Counted from the first letter of the stretch, positions 54,697 to 63,226 are shown. The stretch is 64,000 nucleotides of DNA from DATDAH01 sp963823495 (GCA_963823495.1 CAWGLV010000001.1:930001-994000); one strand, 5' to 3'. Notes: generated by a model from the sequence alone, not told the origin. Made by a program: numbers and translations.

Positions 54697-55122
54697 CTAG
54701 TGGTGGGGCGAATCCTCGGACTGCAGGAGGCGTTCGGCGGTGGTGCGCAGGATCTTGACGCCGACCTTCGGTGACCGGTCGAGGAGGCTGTCGAACTCCG
54801 ACCGGTGGAACGCCCGGACCGAGGTGGGCGACGTGGTGACGATCGTGGCCGTCCGGTGGCCGTGCACGAGCAGGGCCATCTCGCCGAAGAAGTCGCCCGG
54901 GCCGAAGGTGGCGATCTCCTCGCCGTCCCGTAGGCACGATGCCGTCCCGCTGAGGATCAGGAAGGCCTCGCTGCCGATGTCGCCCTGGCGGGCGAGCTCT
55001 CGACCTTCGTCGATCTCGACGTCGGTGCCCAGGGCGGCGATGTCGTCGAGCTCGTCCTTGTCCAGATCGGCGAACAACGGCACCGCCGCCAATCGGTCCA
55101 GGTACTCGTCGTGGTGTGCCAT
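54697..55122 (-). CDS. stand-alone cyclic-nucleotide-binding domain protein
   Basis: 141 residues, almost entirely one CNB domain (PLFADLDKDELDDIA onward). The phosphate-binding cassette PGDFFGEMALLVHGHRTATI contains the conserved GE and R residues, so cyclic nucleotide binding is plausible. There is no helix-turn-helix, so it is not a CRP-type regulator by itself. It is upstream of, and probably cotranscribed with, the degenerate GGDEF-EAL protein, suggesting a signalling pair. Confidence 0.9.
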   Translation of the reverse strand: MAHHDEYLDRLAAVPLFADLDKDELDDIAALGTDVEIDEGRELARQGDIGSEAFLILSGTASCLRDGEEIATFGPGDFFGEMALLVHGHRTATIVTTSPTSVRAFHRSEFDSLLDRSPKVGVKILRTTAERLLQSEDSPHH

Positions 55123-55178
55123 GGTGCCCCTCCAGCTCCGTGGAACCCGCAGCGTAGCCCGCGGCCTCGACCTGCTCG

Positions 55179-55195
55179 GCCGATCCGGGATCGGC
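55179..55195. other. 7-bp hairpin upstream of the Rpf-like gene
   Basis: GCCGATC-CGG-GATCGGC, a perfect small inverted repeat 22 bp upstream of the Rpf-like start and in the divergent gap with the cNMP-binding gene. Operator or leader hairpin; undetermined. Confidence 0.3.
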
Positions 55196-55216
55196 TACGC
55201 TCCGCCGGATCCTGTA

Positions 55217-56110
55217 ATGGCTTCGCAACATTCCATCCGTCGCGACGCGCCCCTCGTTCCCGGCTCGGTCCGTCGGGCGGTGACGACGGTGGCGGCGGTC
55301 GCTCTCGCCGCCCTCGCGCCTCTCGGCGCCTCAGCAGCCGGTGCCGAGACCATGGTGCACCCGGGTCCGCCGTCCGCGGACGGGGCCCAGGCCCGACTGA
55401 TCGAAGCTCAGACCCAGCGATCCGAGGCCCAGGATCGCCGGACCCAGCTCGAGGCCGACCTCCGGTCCACGCGGGCCGAGATCAACGCCTTGGGCCTCGA
55501 GCAGGTGGCCCTGGCCCATGAGCTCGAGTTGGCCCGCCGACAGGTCCGGGTCGTCACCGTGCGGGCCTACACGGGCGGCGCAGGGGCCCGGGAGCTCGAT
55601 GTCCTCATGGACGCCGAGGACATGGGCGAGCAGCTGTACCGCACCGAACTGCTCACCGGCAACGTGGTGGACACGGCCACCGCCATCGAGGACTACCGGG
55701 ACCTCCGGGAGCAGGCCGGCGAGGACGTCATCGCCCTCGCCGAAGGGGTCGACGACATCCAGGCCGGGATCGAGCAGGCCGGTCACGACATCGTCCTGGC
55801 CGACCAGGCCATCACGCGCGCCCAGGTCGAGCTCAGTGCCGCCCGGGCCATGGGTGGCGCGAACCGGTCGGACCCCGGTGAGGGGGCCTGGGAGCGGCTG
55901 CGCTTCTGTGAGTCCGGAGGCGTCTACTCGGTCAACACGGGCAACGGCTTCTACGGGGCCTATCAGTTCGACCAGCGGACGTGGGGAACCATGGGCGGCA
56001 CCGGCCGTCCCTCCGATGCGCCGTACTGGGAGCAGGACCTGCGGGCCAAGGCCCTCTACCAGACCCGGGGCGCACAGCCCTGGCCGGTCTGTGGTCGCTT
56101 CCTGGGCTGA
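55217..56110 (+). CDS. secreted resuscitation-promoting-factor-like transglycosylase
   Basis: 297 residues. A signal peptide (VTTVAAVALAALAPLGASAAG) precedes a long coiled-coil region (about 50-205, like PcsB/RipA-type proteins) and a C-terminal transglycosylase-like domain: WERLRFCESGGVYSVNTGNG with catalytic glutamate in CESGG, then GAYQFDQRTWGTMGG. Rpf-type domains cleave peptidoglycan glycan and in actinobacteria promote growth from dormancy. Paired cysteines (FCESGG, PVCGRFLG) probably form the conserved disulfide. ATG 55217 lacks a strong ribosome site. Confidence 0.92.
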   Translation: MASQHSIRRDAPLVPGSVRRAVTTVAAVALAALAPLGASAAGAETMVHPGPPSADGAQARLIEAQTQRSEAQDRRTQLEADLRSTRAEINALGLEQVALAHELELARRQVRVVTVRAYTGGAGARELDVLMDAEDMGEQLYRTELLTGNVVDTATAIEDYRDLREQAGEDVIALAEGVDDIQAGIEQAGHDIVLADQAITRAQVELSAARAMGGANRSDPGEGAWERLRFCESGGVYSVNTGNGFYGAYQFDQRTWGTMGGTGRPSDAPYWEQDLRAKALYQTRGAQPWPVCGRFLG

Positions 56111-56227
56111 CCCGACGCGCCCTGGTCCTACGCGCCGGGTGCGATGATCAGTTCGCCATGAACGTGACCTCGACCACCGCGAGGTGGGTGTCGCGGCAGC
56201 CGGGGCCCGAGGCAACGGTGTGGGTCG

Positions 56228-56401
56228 TCAGGTCTTCTGACCGACTCCCATGAGTGGTCGCATCGCCTGCCCGGCGGCTGAGATCTCGAAGGCGGTTCTC
56301 ACCGACACCGACCGGAGACCGGCCGAGACAAGGGCCTGCCGGATCTCGCCCCGGCTCAGCCCGTGCGGCTCGGCGTCCCCGTCGACCCGCTCCCAGGGTT
56401 C
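56228..56401 (-). pseudogene. C-terminal remnant of a SAM-dependent methyltransferase
   Basis: The minus strand encodes 57 residues ending in TGA at 56228: EPWERVDGDAEPHGLSRGEI, then RQALVSAGLRSVSVRTAFEI and RPLMGVGQKT. This matches the closing strands and helix of class I methyltransferases (GLSRxEI ... AG ... VRTAFEI ... GVGxK). No start codon and no N-terminal SAM-binding part lies upstream in frame; that space is occupied in another frame by the 270-codon secreted-protein gene. It appears to be the tail of a gene whose front was deleted. Confidence 0.7.
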
Positions 56402-57212
56402 AGCCGGTGACCACGGCCTGGGCCTCGAGGACGCGGTAGGCGAGCGTGTCCCGGACGGCGATCGAGGGCAGCCCGATCCAGTCCGTGCCGTCGATCCGGT
56501 AGCGGGGAACCAGATCGAGATGGGCGGTCACGGTCGGGCGGCCGTGGCGGAGGTAGGCGTGACGCAGGGGTGACCGGGCGGGGTAGGCCTCGCCGAGGCC
56601 GCCGATGGTGGCGTGTCCGTCGCCGAAGTCCCAGGTGAGGGGGGTGGGCTCGATGCGGACGTCGACGCCGATGCCGAGGGCGTCGATGCGGTCCACGATC
56701 GGGCGGCGGTCGTAGCCGGTCGCCCAGAACCAGGTTTCGAGGCCGACCAGGCCCGCGGGCATGGGGTTGACCCCGATGCTGAGGCGGGGGACCGGGATCC
56801 GGGCGACGTACTCCTCGACCCGGTGCCGGGCCTCGGCTTCGATGTCCACGGTGTTGTGGGGGCCGACCCAGATGACCTCCACGCCCACGCCGTCACAGAG
56901 CAGGAGGCCGAGCCAGGAGTCCGGCCGGTACGGCGGGATGTCCGCAGGGGGAAGGGCGCCGAGCGGAGCGGGCACGACCGACCAGTCACAGCCCGTCGGG
57001 TCCGCGCCGCCGCCGGCCCCGGTCGCGTGGACCCGGTTCGAGCCCTGCCAGACCACGATGGTGATGGTCACCCCGGAGGCGTCGACGGTCCCGCCGACCG
57101 AGTCCTCTGCGGCTCCGGCGGGTACCGCCCGGGCCGACGGAGCGGCGGCGAGAGCGGCGACGAGGGCCAGCCCGGTGAGCGAGAGGAGCAGGAGGGCGGG
57201 CCGCTTCGGCAT
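56400..57212 (-). CDS. secreted protein with PKD-like segment, unknown function
   Basis: 270 residues from ATG 57212: signal peptide (ALLLLSLTGLALVAALAAAP) and a beta-rich body containing TPLTWDFGDGHATIGGLGEA, a PKD-type WDFGDG turn, plus paired cysteines (GCDWS, LLLCDG). No enzyme motif seen. A near-consensus promoter places transcription start at or next to the ATG, so the message may be leaderless; a TTG at 57221 is an alternative start. Its stop touches the methyltransferase remnant. Confidence 0.82.
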   Translation of the reverse strand: MPKRPALLLLSLTGLALVAALAAAPSARAVPAGAAEDSVGGTVDASGVTITIVVWQGSNRVHATGAGGGADPTGCDWSVVPAPLGALPPADIPPYRPDSWLGLLLCDGVGVEVIWVGPHNTVDIEAEARHRVEEYVARIPVPRLSIGVNPMPAGLVGLETWFWATGYDRRPIVDRIDALGIGVDVRIEPTPLTWDFGDGHATIGGLGEAYPARSPLRHAYLRHGRPTVTAHLDLVPRYRIDGTDWIGLPSIAVRDTLAYRVLEAQAVVTG

Positions 57213-57219
57213 GCCCTCC

Positions 57220-57248
57220 AATATGCTTTCAAATCATTTAGATGTCAA
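57220..57248 (-). promoter_or_regulatory. near-consensus sigma-70 promoter
   Basis: On the minus strand TTGACA (57248-57243), a 17-bp spacer and CATATT (57225-57220), then seven bases to the ATG at 57212. The AT-rich patch stands out from its surroundings. The -35 overlaps the stop codon of the upstream AI-2E-type transporter. Transcription would begin at about the start codon. Confidence 0.75.
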
Positions 57249-58516
57249 TCAGGAGATTCCAGTCCCGGAGAAACCCCTTCGGCATCATCAGAAGCCGGGT
57301 TCACGGCCTCGTCGCGGGTCCGGCGCAGGTAGCGCAGCGGGCGCAGGAAGTCCACGCGGGCCCGTTGTCGTCGGGTCAGGCGGCTGTCGATGACCTCGTG
57401 GCGCTGCACGTAGGTGGAGACGAAGGCCTGCAGGGTCGCCGCCGCCGGTAGGGCCAGCAGCGCTCCGATCGGACCCAGGATGCTGGCCCCGGCGATGACC
57501 CCACCGAAGGCGACGCCCGGGTGGATGTCCATGGTCTCGGCCTGGATGGGCGGGGCCAACAGGTAGTTCTCGATCTGTTGGTAGAGCACGATGACGATCA
57601 GGACCCACAGGGCGTCGATGGGCTTGTCGATGAGGGCGATCACCACGGGCAGGAAGCCGGCGATGTAGGTCCCGATCGTGGGCACGAACTGGCTGATGAA
57701 CCCGACCCACAGCGCGAGGGGCAGGGGGAAGGGGATGCCGATGATGGCAAAGGCGACCCAGTGGAAGATCGTCGAGAAGAAGGCCAGCACGCCGCGCGAG
57801 TAGATGTAGCCGCCGGTCTTCTCGATGGCGATCTCCCACACCCGTAGCACCTCGACCTGCTTGTCCTTCTGCAGCACCGAGAGGATCGCGCGACGGAGGC
57901 GGGGTCCGTCGGCCACCAGGTAGAAGGTGAACAGGGCGATGGTCAGGAGCTGGAAGAGGACCCGGACGACCGTGGCCCCCACCGCGACGATGTTGCCGGC
58001 CAGGCTGGCGGCGAACTCCTGGGCGGAGCCGCCCGTCTGGAACTCCTGGGTCAGGTCGTCGGCCTTGACGTCGGCGTCGAAGGTGTCGTTGACCCAGTTC
58101 TCCGCGTCCTCGATGTAGCGGGGTGCCTCGTCCACGAAGTCGGTGATCTGGTTGACCAGGACCGAGCCCATGGCCCAGATGAACAGCCCCACGCCGAGCA
58201 GGAGCACGGCCATGACGGTGAGGGTCGCCGCGCCCCGCCGCCAACCCCGCTCGGCCAGCCAGTTGACCGCGGGTTCCAGTGCGAACGAGATGAACAGGGC
58301 GACGAGCAGCATCACCAGAAGCCCGCGGAGGCGGAGGACCACCCACCAGCACAACAGGAGGGCCACGCCGGTCCCGAAGAACCAGAAGATGGCCCGGAGG
58401 ACCCAGGGCGGCATGGCCTCACCGCGGGAGGCGAGATCGCCGAGGTCGACAGGCGCCACCGAGGACGGGGCCTGACCGCGGTCTCCCGCACCGGTCTCCG
58501 GTGCCTCCTCGTCCAT
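57245..58516 (-). CDS. AI-2E family transporter (PerM-type membrane protein)
   Basis: 423 residues with about seven hydrophobic segments, beginning AIFWFFGTGVALLLCWWVVL and including GFISQFVPTIGTYIAGFLPV and AFGGVIAGASILGPIGALLA, the conserved core of the AI-2E/PerM family. The C-terminal cytoplasmic tail is basic then acidic. Family members include quorum-signal exporters and cation antiporters, so a substrate cannot be named. ATG 58516 has GGGGA upstream. Confidence 0.93.
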   Translation of the reverse strand: MDEEAPETGAGDRGQAPSSVAPVDLGDLASRGEAMPPWVLRAIFWFFGTGVALLLCWWVVLRLRGLLVMLLVALFISFALEPAVNWLAERGWRRGAATLTVMAVLLLGVGLFIWAMGSVLVNQITDFVDEAPRYIEDAENWVNDTFDADVKADDLTQEFQTGGSAQEFAASLAGNIVAVGATVVRVLFQLLTIALFTFYLVADGPRLRRAILSVLQKDKQVEVLRVWEIAIEKTGGYIYSRGVLAFFSTIFHWVAFAIIGIPFPLPLALWVGFISQFVPTIGTYIAGFLPVVIALIDKPIDALWVLIVIVLYQQIENYLLAPPIQAETMDIHPGVAFGGVIAGASILGPIGALLALPAAATLQAFVSTYVQRHEVIDSRLTRRQRARVDFLRPLRYLRRTRDEAVNPASDDAEGVSPGLESPD

Positions 58517-58579
58517 TCCCCACCGTACCCGTTGTCGACCGCTGGCTTCCGGAGGCCGCGGCCGGGTAGACAGTGGTCC

Positions 58580-59197
58580 GTGGTCTCTCCCCACATCCGG
58601 CTGGGGCCCCGGTTCGGCGAGGCCGTTGCCTGGGTCACCGAGCTCCATGCCGGCCAGTCGCGCCGGGGCGGCGGTGACGTTCCCTTCCTGAGTCACCTCC
58701 TCGCCGTCACCGCGCTCGTGCTGGAGGACGGCGGGGACGAGACCGACGCCGTCACGGCGCTCTGCCATGACGCGGTCGAGGACCAGGGCGGGGACACGGC
58801 CCTGGCGGAGGTCCGGCGCCGGTTCGGCGACGAGGTGGCCGAGTCCGTGGCCCTGCTGTCGGACTCACGGGGCGAGCCCAAGGATCCCTGGATGCAGCGC
58901 AAGAGCCGCCTGCTGGCCCAGATCGGCGGCGTCGGTGTGCCCGAGGGCGTCCTGCGGGTGGCGGCGGCCGACAAGCTCCACAACGCCCGCACCCTGCTGG
59001 TCCAGCTTCGCCAGGAGGGTCCTCGGGTCTGGGCCGGCCATCTCGGTCCGCCCGCGGGCTATGTGTGGTTCTACCGCGCCGTGGGCGCCCTCCTGGCCGA
59101 GCGCTACCCCGGAAGCGCGAACGTCGCCGAGCTCGAGCGAGTGGCGGACGAGTTGGCCCTCTGGGTCCCCGAGAGCGAGATCACCCTCACGGCCTGA
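58580..59197 (+). CDS. HD-domain protein, small alarmone hydrolase-like
   Basis: 205 residues. FLSHLLAVTALVLEDGG, ALCHDAVEDQGG and AAADKLHNARTLL reproduce the H...HD...ED...DKLHN pattern of (p)ppGpp hydrolases of the SpoT-HD/MESH1 type. It lacks synthetase, TGS and ACT domains, so it could be a stand-alone alarmone hydrolase. GTG 58580 is the start; it is divergent from the AI-2E transporter. The neighbouring glycoside hydrolase starts 50 bp after its stop on the same strand. Confidence 0.85.
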   Translation: MVSPHIRLGPRFGEAVAWVTELHAGQSRRGGGDVPFLSHLLAVTALVLEDGGDETDAVTALCHDAVEDQGGDTALAEVRRRFGDEVAESVALLSDSRGEPKDPWMQRKSRLLAQIGGVGVPEGVLRVAAADKLHNARTLLVQLRQEGPRVWAGHLGPPAGYVWFYRAVGALLAERYPGSANVAELERVADELALWVPESEITLTA

Positions 59198-59247
59198 CCG
59201 GGCGACCGGCCCGGTTCGCCGGCGGCGGTGCTACAAACCTCGGAGTC

Positions 59248-61035
59248 ATGGGTTCGTCGTTGCGGGACATCCCCGGTGCCGGTGGGGGAAAGAAGAAGGG
59301 TCGGCTCGGCCAGGTCGGTGGCGGGCCCTCGAGCAGGCCGTGGCCGCCGGCGAAGGTCACCGGCGCCGCTCGGCCCTCACGCCAACGGTCCGGTCCCGCC
59401 CTGCGCTTCCGGGGTCCACGCCTGGAGGTCGACCGGTTCAACCTGGCCCTCGGCGTGGCGTTCGCCGTCCTCTTCGTCATCGGGGGCATCTGGCTGTTGC
59501 GGACCAACGAGGTCAGCGTCACCAGTTCCTTCGAGGACGGCGGCGCGGTACCCACCGCGGGGGTGTCCGGCCTGGCCATCGAGCTCACCGTCGAGCCGAG
59601 CAGCCGGCTCGACAGCGCCACCGTCCGCCTGGACGGCGTCGATGTCGGCGACGACGTCGAGACGACCGAGACCGGGCTCGTCTGGACGCCGCCCGACGAC
59701 GGTCTCGAGGAGGGCGTCTATGAGCTGTCGGTCGAGGTGTCGAAGGCGGTGTTCGGGTCCGAGTCCTGGTCGATGAGCTTCGGTGTGGACGACACCCCAC
59801 CCGTGCTGGCGATCCCCCCGCCCGGCGGGGTGGAGATCGACGAGGAGCTCACGCTGGAGGGTGAGGTCGACGAACGCGTCGAGCTCACCGCGGAGGCTGA
59901 GCCCGTCACCGTCGACGAGGACGGGCGCTTCAGCGTCACCTTCCCCTCGCCTCCGGCGGGGGCCGTCGACTTCGTGGCCACCGACCCGGCGGGCAACCTC
60001 ACCGCCCTCGCCGTGCCCGTGAGCGTGGCCCCGCCCGCGCTCCGGGGTCTCCACCTGTCGGCGGACGCGTGGGCCGACGAGGAGCGGCGCGACGCGGCCC
60101 TGGCCCTCCTGGAGAGCGAGCAGGTCGACTCGATCGTGCTCGACGTCAAGGACGAGTGCGGGGTCGTCCCCTATGACACGGGGGTGGACCTGGCCGGCCA
60201 GGTCGGTGCCGTGGACGAGCGTTACGACCTCGATGACGCGATCGACACCGTGCACGAGCACGGGGGCCAGGTCATCGCCCGGCTGGTGACCTTCCGGGAC
60301 CCCGTGCTCACCCGCTGGGCCTGGGCCAACAACCGCCCCGACTGGGTCCTGCAGGACACGGCCAATGATCCGTGGCCGGCGTATGGGGACGGCGAGGGTT
60401 GCCCCGAAGCGACGAACGCCGCCCCGATCAGCGGGGGCTTCGCCAACTACGCGTCGACCGCGGTCCAGGACTACAACATCGCCCTCGCCGAGGAGGTGGC
60501 CGGACGCGGTGCGGACCAGGTGGTGCTCGACGACGTCCGCCGTCCCGACGGGGACCTCACCTATGTCCAGGCGGTGGGCATGACGGGCACGAACGTGGAG
60601 ACCCTGACCGGGTTCCTGGGTCGGGCCCAACAGCGCGTCCGGGGCGAGGGGGCCTACCTCGGCGCCACGACCACCGGCCTGTCCGTCCGGGACCCCGCGG
60701 TGTACGACCAGGACCTGGCGGCCATGGGGGCGGCCGTGGACTACCTCTCGCCGGAGGTCTATCCCGAGTCCTACTCCTCGGGGTTCTTCAACCAGGTGGA
60801 CCCCGAGTCGGCCCCGGGCCCGACGGTGCAGGGCGCGGTGGCGGCGGCCCGGGAGCAGTTGGGCGACCTGGCCACGCCGATCGTCCCCTGGTTGCAGGAC
60901 TACTCGGCCGGCGTGACCTACGGCGTCGCCGAAGTGCAGGCTCAGGTGGACGGGGCCGCGGCCGCCGGCGCCTGCTCCTGGATCGTGCGGGACACCGAGT
61001 TCACCTACACCCCGGGCGTCACGGGAGCTTGTTGA
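59248..61035 (+). CDS. membrane-anchored putative glycoside hydrolase (DUF4015 type)
   Basis: 595 residues: a Gly/Lys-rich cytoplasmic start, one membrane helix (about 70-90, LALGVAFAVLFVIGGIWLL), two beta-sandwich domains (about 100-260) and a C-terminal TIM barrel. The barrel has LRGLHLSADAWADEE, SIVLDVKDECGVVPYD, GQVIARLVTFRDPVLTRWAW, DQVVLDDVRRPDG and VDYLSPEVYPESY, matching the DUF4015 putative glycoside hydrolase family; the acidic residues in LDVKDE and DYLSPEVYPE are candidate catalytic residues. It acts outside the membrane on an unknown glycan. Its 3' end overlaps the convergent MOSC gene by 17 bp. Confidence 0.88.
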   Translation: MGSSLRDIPGAGGGKKKGRLGQVGGGPSSRPWPPAKVTGAARPSRQRSGPALRFRGPRLEVDRFNLALGVAFAVLFVIGGIWLLRTNEVSVTSSFEDGGAVPTAGVSGLAIELTVEPSSRLDSATVRLDGVDVGDDVETTETGLVWTPPDDGLEEGVYELSVEVSKAVFGSESWSMSFGVDDTPPVLAIPPPGGVEIDEELTLEGEVDERVELTAEAEPVTVDEDGRFSVTFPSPPAGAVDFVATDPAGNLTALAVPVSVAPPALRGLHLSADAWADEERRDAALALLESEQVDSIVLDVKDECGVVPYDTGVDLAGQVGAVDERYDLDDAIDTVHEHGGQVIARLVTFRDPVLTRWAWANNRPDWVLQDTANDPWPAYGDGEGCPEATNAAPISGGFANYASTAVQDYNIALAEEVAGRGADQVVLDDVRRPDGDLTYVQAVGMTGTNVETLTGFLGRAQQRVRGEGAYLGATTTGLSVRDPAVYDQDLAAMGAAVDYLSPEVYPESYSSGFFNQVDPESAPGPTVQGAVAAAREQLGDLATPIVPWLQDYSAGVTYGVAEVQAQVDGAAAAGACSWIVRDTEFTYTPGVTGAC

Positions 61036-61579
61036 CGCCGTCGCCGACCCGCACCGTCCCGGCGGAGACGATCAGCGCGTTGATCCCGCGCAGGTTCAGT
61101 TCCCGGCCCGGGCCGGTGTTGACCCACCGGCCTGCGGCCGGTCCGAAGCGTTCGACGAACTTGGCGCAGCCGGTGTGCGGCAGGGGGCTGACCTCCAGGA
61201 CGGCGTCACCCACCTGGAGCCGGGTTCCGGCCGGGAGGTTGTCCCCGCCCAGGTCCAGGTCGACGTAGAGCTGGTCGCCGGCCAACGCCCGTCGGCTCGG
61301 GTCGCCGGCGACGAGCGCCGCGGCGCGGGCGTTCATGAGGGTGAGCTGGCGCCCCACCTCGGCCGCGCCGTCCTCGGTGTGGCGGCTGCCCCGAGCCTTC
61401 CAGCTGTCCCCGACCAGGCCGACGGCGGGGTCCAGTCGGGCCTCCGTCGGTTCCTCGCGCCGATCGACGTCGGGCCGGCGCACGATGAGCTCGACGACAC
61501 CGGCATCCGAGGGCGACCGTCGGATCTCCTCCAGTCCGGCGTCCAGCTCGGCGGCCGTGCGGTGGGTCGTCGCGTCCAT
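61019..61579 (-). CDS. MOSC-domain protein
   Basis: 186 residues. VDRREEPTEARLDPAVGLVG, GDQLYVDLDLGGDNLP, TRLQVGDAVLEVSPLPHTGC and AKFVERFG follow the MOSC domain pattern, with the conserved cysteine in HTGCAKF that can carry sulfur or contact molybdenum cofactor. It is a single-domain protein of the YiiM-like type. ATG 61579 follows a G-rich ribosome site. It ends inside the convergent glycoside-hydrolase gene. Confidence 0.88.
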   Translation of the reverse strand: MDATTHRTAAELDAGLEEIRRSPSDAGVVELIVRRPDVDRREEPTEARLDPAVGLVGDSWKARGSRHTEDGAAEVGRQLTLMNARAAALVAGDPSRRALAGDQLYVDLDLGGDNLPAGTRLQVGDAVLEVSPLPHTGCAKFVERFGPAAGRWVNTGPGRELNLRGINALIVSAGTVRVGDGVNKLP

Positions 61580-61670
61580 CCCCCCACCCTGCCCCATCTC
61601 CCCGGTCCGGGCCTCGGGATTTGGCCGGGACGGCAGGTCCCGGTCGGTCCCAGAACGTCCTGGTCGGGGA

Positions 61671-62378
61671 TCAGCGGGGGTCGGGCATCCCGGTGGCGGC
61701 CATGTCCTCGGCGAGGGTCGAGAGGATGCGGTCGACGGTGGCCTGCCGCGCCCGTGCCTTGGTGTGGGCCACCGCGCCTCGGCGGAGCTGGGCCAGCCGC
61801 CCCGCTTCCTCCCGAGCGGTCGACTCGAGGTCCTCGGCGGGCACCACCTGGTCCAGGTAGCCCGCCTCCATCGCCCCGGCGGGGTCATAGACCCGGCCCT
61901 GGATCGTGGCGGCCGTGAACGCGCGGGGCGAGAGGCGGTCGCGGGCCAGTTCGACGGCGAAGATCGGCAGGCCCATGCCGATGGCCACCTCGTTGAGCCC
62001 CAGCTTGAACGGCCCGTCGGCGCCGATCCGGGTGTCGCTCGCCAGCAGCAGGAGGCTGCCCATGGCCAGCGCGTGGCCGGTGCAGGCCACCACCGTGGGC
62101 AGGGGGCTGGCGTACCAGCGCACCAGCAGCTCGGCCCCACTCCGCACCAGACCCTGCATCGCGTCGACGCCCGAGGTCATGACCGAGAGGTCGAAGCCGG
62201 CGGAGAACTTCCCCTCCCGGCCCGTGAGCAGCAGCGCCCCGGCCTCGTCCTCGGCCCGGGTCAGGGCCTCGTCGAGGGCGGTGACGGTGGCCGGGCCGAT
62301 GGCGTTGGCCCTTCCGTCGTCGAGGCCCAGGACCGCGACGTCGTCGTCGAGGGCATAGGACAGGATGCCGTCGCCCAT
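61671..62378 (-). CDS. enoyl-CoA hydratase/isomerase family protein
   Basis: 235-residue crotonase. Oxyanion-hole segments are FSAGFDLSVM and CTGHALAMGSLLLLASD; the later region reads KLGLNEVAIGMGLP. Neither canonical hydratase glutamate is clearly in place, so the reaction is uncertain. Its ATG shares a base with the stop of the upstream SurE-like gene (TGATG), so the two are translationally coupled. It is short for the family (about 255-265 usual). Confidence 0.88.
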   Translation of the reverse strand: MGDGILSYALDDDVAVLGLDDGRANAIGPATVTALDEALTRAEDEAGALLLTGREGKFSAGFDLSVMTSGVDAMQGLVRSGAELLVRWYASPLPTVVACTGHALAMGSLLLLASDTRIGADGPFKLGLNEVAIGMGLPIFAVELARDRLSPRAFTAATIQGRVYDPAGAMEAGYLDQVVPAEDLESTAREEAGRLAQLRRGAVAHTKARARQATVDRILSTLAEDMAATGMPDPR

Positions 62379-63226
62379 CAGGCGGTGAGCTCGCTCTGCA
62401 CCGGATGGCCGGCGAGGAAGCCCACCACGTCGTTGGGCAGGTCGGTCACCTCGGTCACGCAGTCGACCGCGCCCAGGTCCAGGCCCTCGACCTCGGCCTC
62501 GGTGGCCACCGGCACCTCGATGAGCTCGCCCTGCTCGCCCGTGGTGCAGGTCGGCACGTTCAGGTTGGTGACCTCGGCGATCCCGTCGACGGGCTCGGCG
62601 GCCACCAGCGCGTCACGGTGCTCGGTGACCCAGGCCACGGCCAGGTCCGCCGCGGTGGGGTAGTCGGGCTCGGGTCCGTCCCCGGTGAAGGAGATGCCCT
62701 GGCTCACCGCGAAGGCGGGGATGCCCGCTCGGGCCGCGGTGCGGGCCGCGCCCACCGTGCCCGAGACCTCGGTCAGCGGGCCGATGTTCTGACCCTCGTT
62801 GATGCCGCTGACCACGACGTGCGGCGGCTCGGGCATCGCGGCCAGCCCCTGCTCCACGCTGTCGGCCGGGAAGCCGTCCACGGCGACGGCCGGGTGGCCC
62901 GACAGCGTCGTCTCCTCAGCGGTCGCCTCGTTCGTGCCGGGCGTCGAGCTGTCGCTGGTCCCGCTCTGTTGCTCGAGCGGTGCGTAGACGGTGATCTCGG
63001 CGTCCTCGAGGGTGAGGAGGCCCTCCACGAGGACGTCTATGCCCTCCGAGGAGTAGCCGTCGTCGTTGGTGACCAGGATGCGCAGCGTCTCGGGTGCCGC
63101 CGTGGTGGTGGTCGACTCCTCGGTCGCGGTGTCACTGGAGGCGGTGTCATCGCCACCGTCGTCGCCTCCACAGGCGGCCAACACCAGCGCCGCGGCCACG
63201 CACGCCGCCGTCATTCGTCCCCGCAT
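62378..63226 (-). CDS. SurE-like nucleotidase/phosphatase predicted as lipoprotein
   Basis: 282 residues. An export signal with lipobox LAAC (cysteine about 19) and an Asp/Thr-rich linker precede a SurE domain: ILVTNDDGYSSEGIDVL has the metal-binding NDD, and VVSGINEGQNIG plus VSGTVGAA the second conserved block. Cytoplasmic SurE proteins dephosphorylate 5'/3'-nucleotides, so an exported lipid-anchored version is unusual. ATG 63226 has GGGGGA upstream. Coupled to a crotonase gene downstream. Confidence 0.88.
   Translation of the reverse strand: MRGRMTAACVAAALVLAACGGDDGGDDTASSDTATEESTTTTAAPETLRILVTNDDGYSSEGIDVLVEGLLTLEDAEITVYAPLEQQSGTSDSSTPGTNEATAEETTLSGHPAVAVDGFPADSVEQGLAAMPEPPHVVVSGINEGQNIGPLTEVSGTVGAARTAARAGIPAFAVSQGISFTGDGPEPDYPTAADLAVAWVTEHRDALVAAEPVDGIAEVTNLNVPTCTTGEQGELIEVPVATEAEVEGLDLGAVDCVTEVTDLPNDVVGFLAGHPVQSELTA

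Noticed and set aside
56111..56260. Short plus-strand frames after the Rpf-like gene
   Set aside because: No ribosome site or conserved pattern; only the minus-strand methyltransferase tail shows coding character here.
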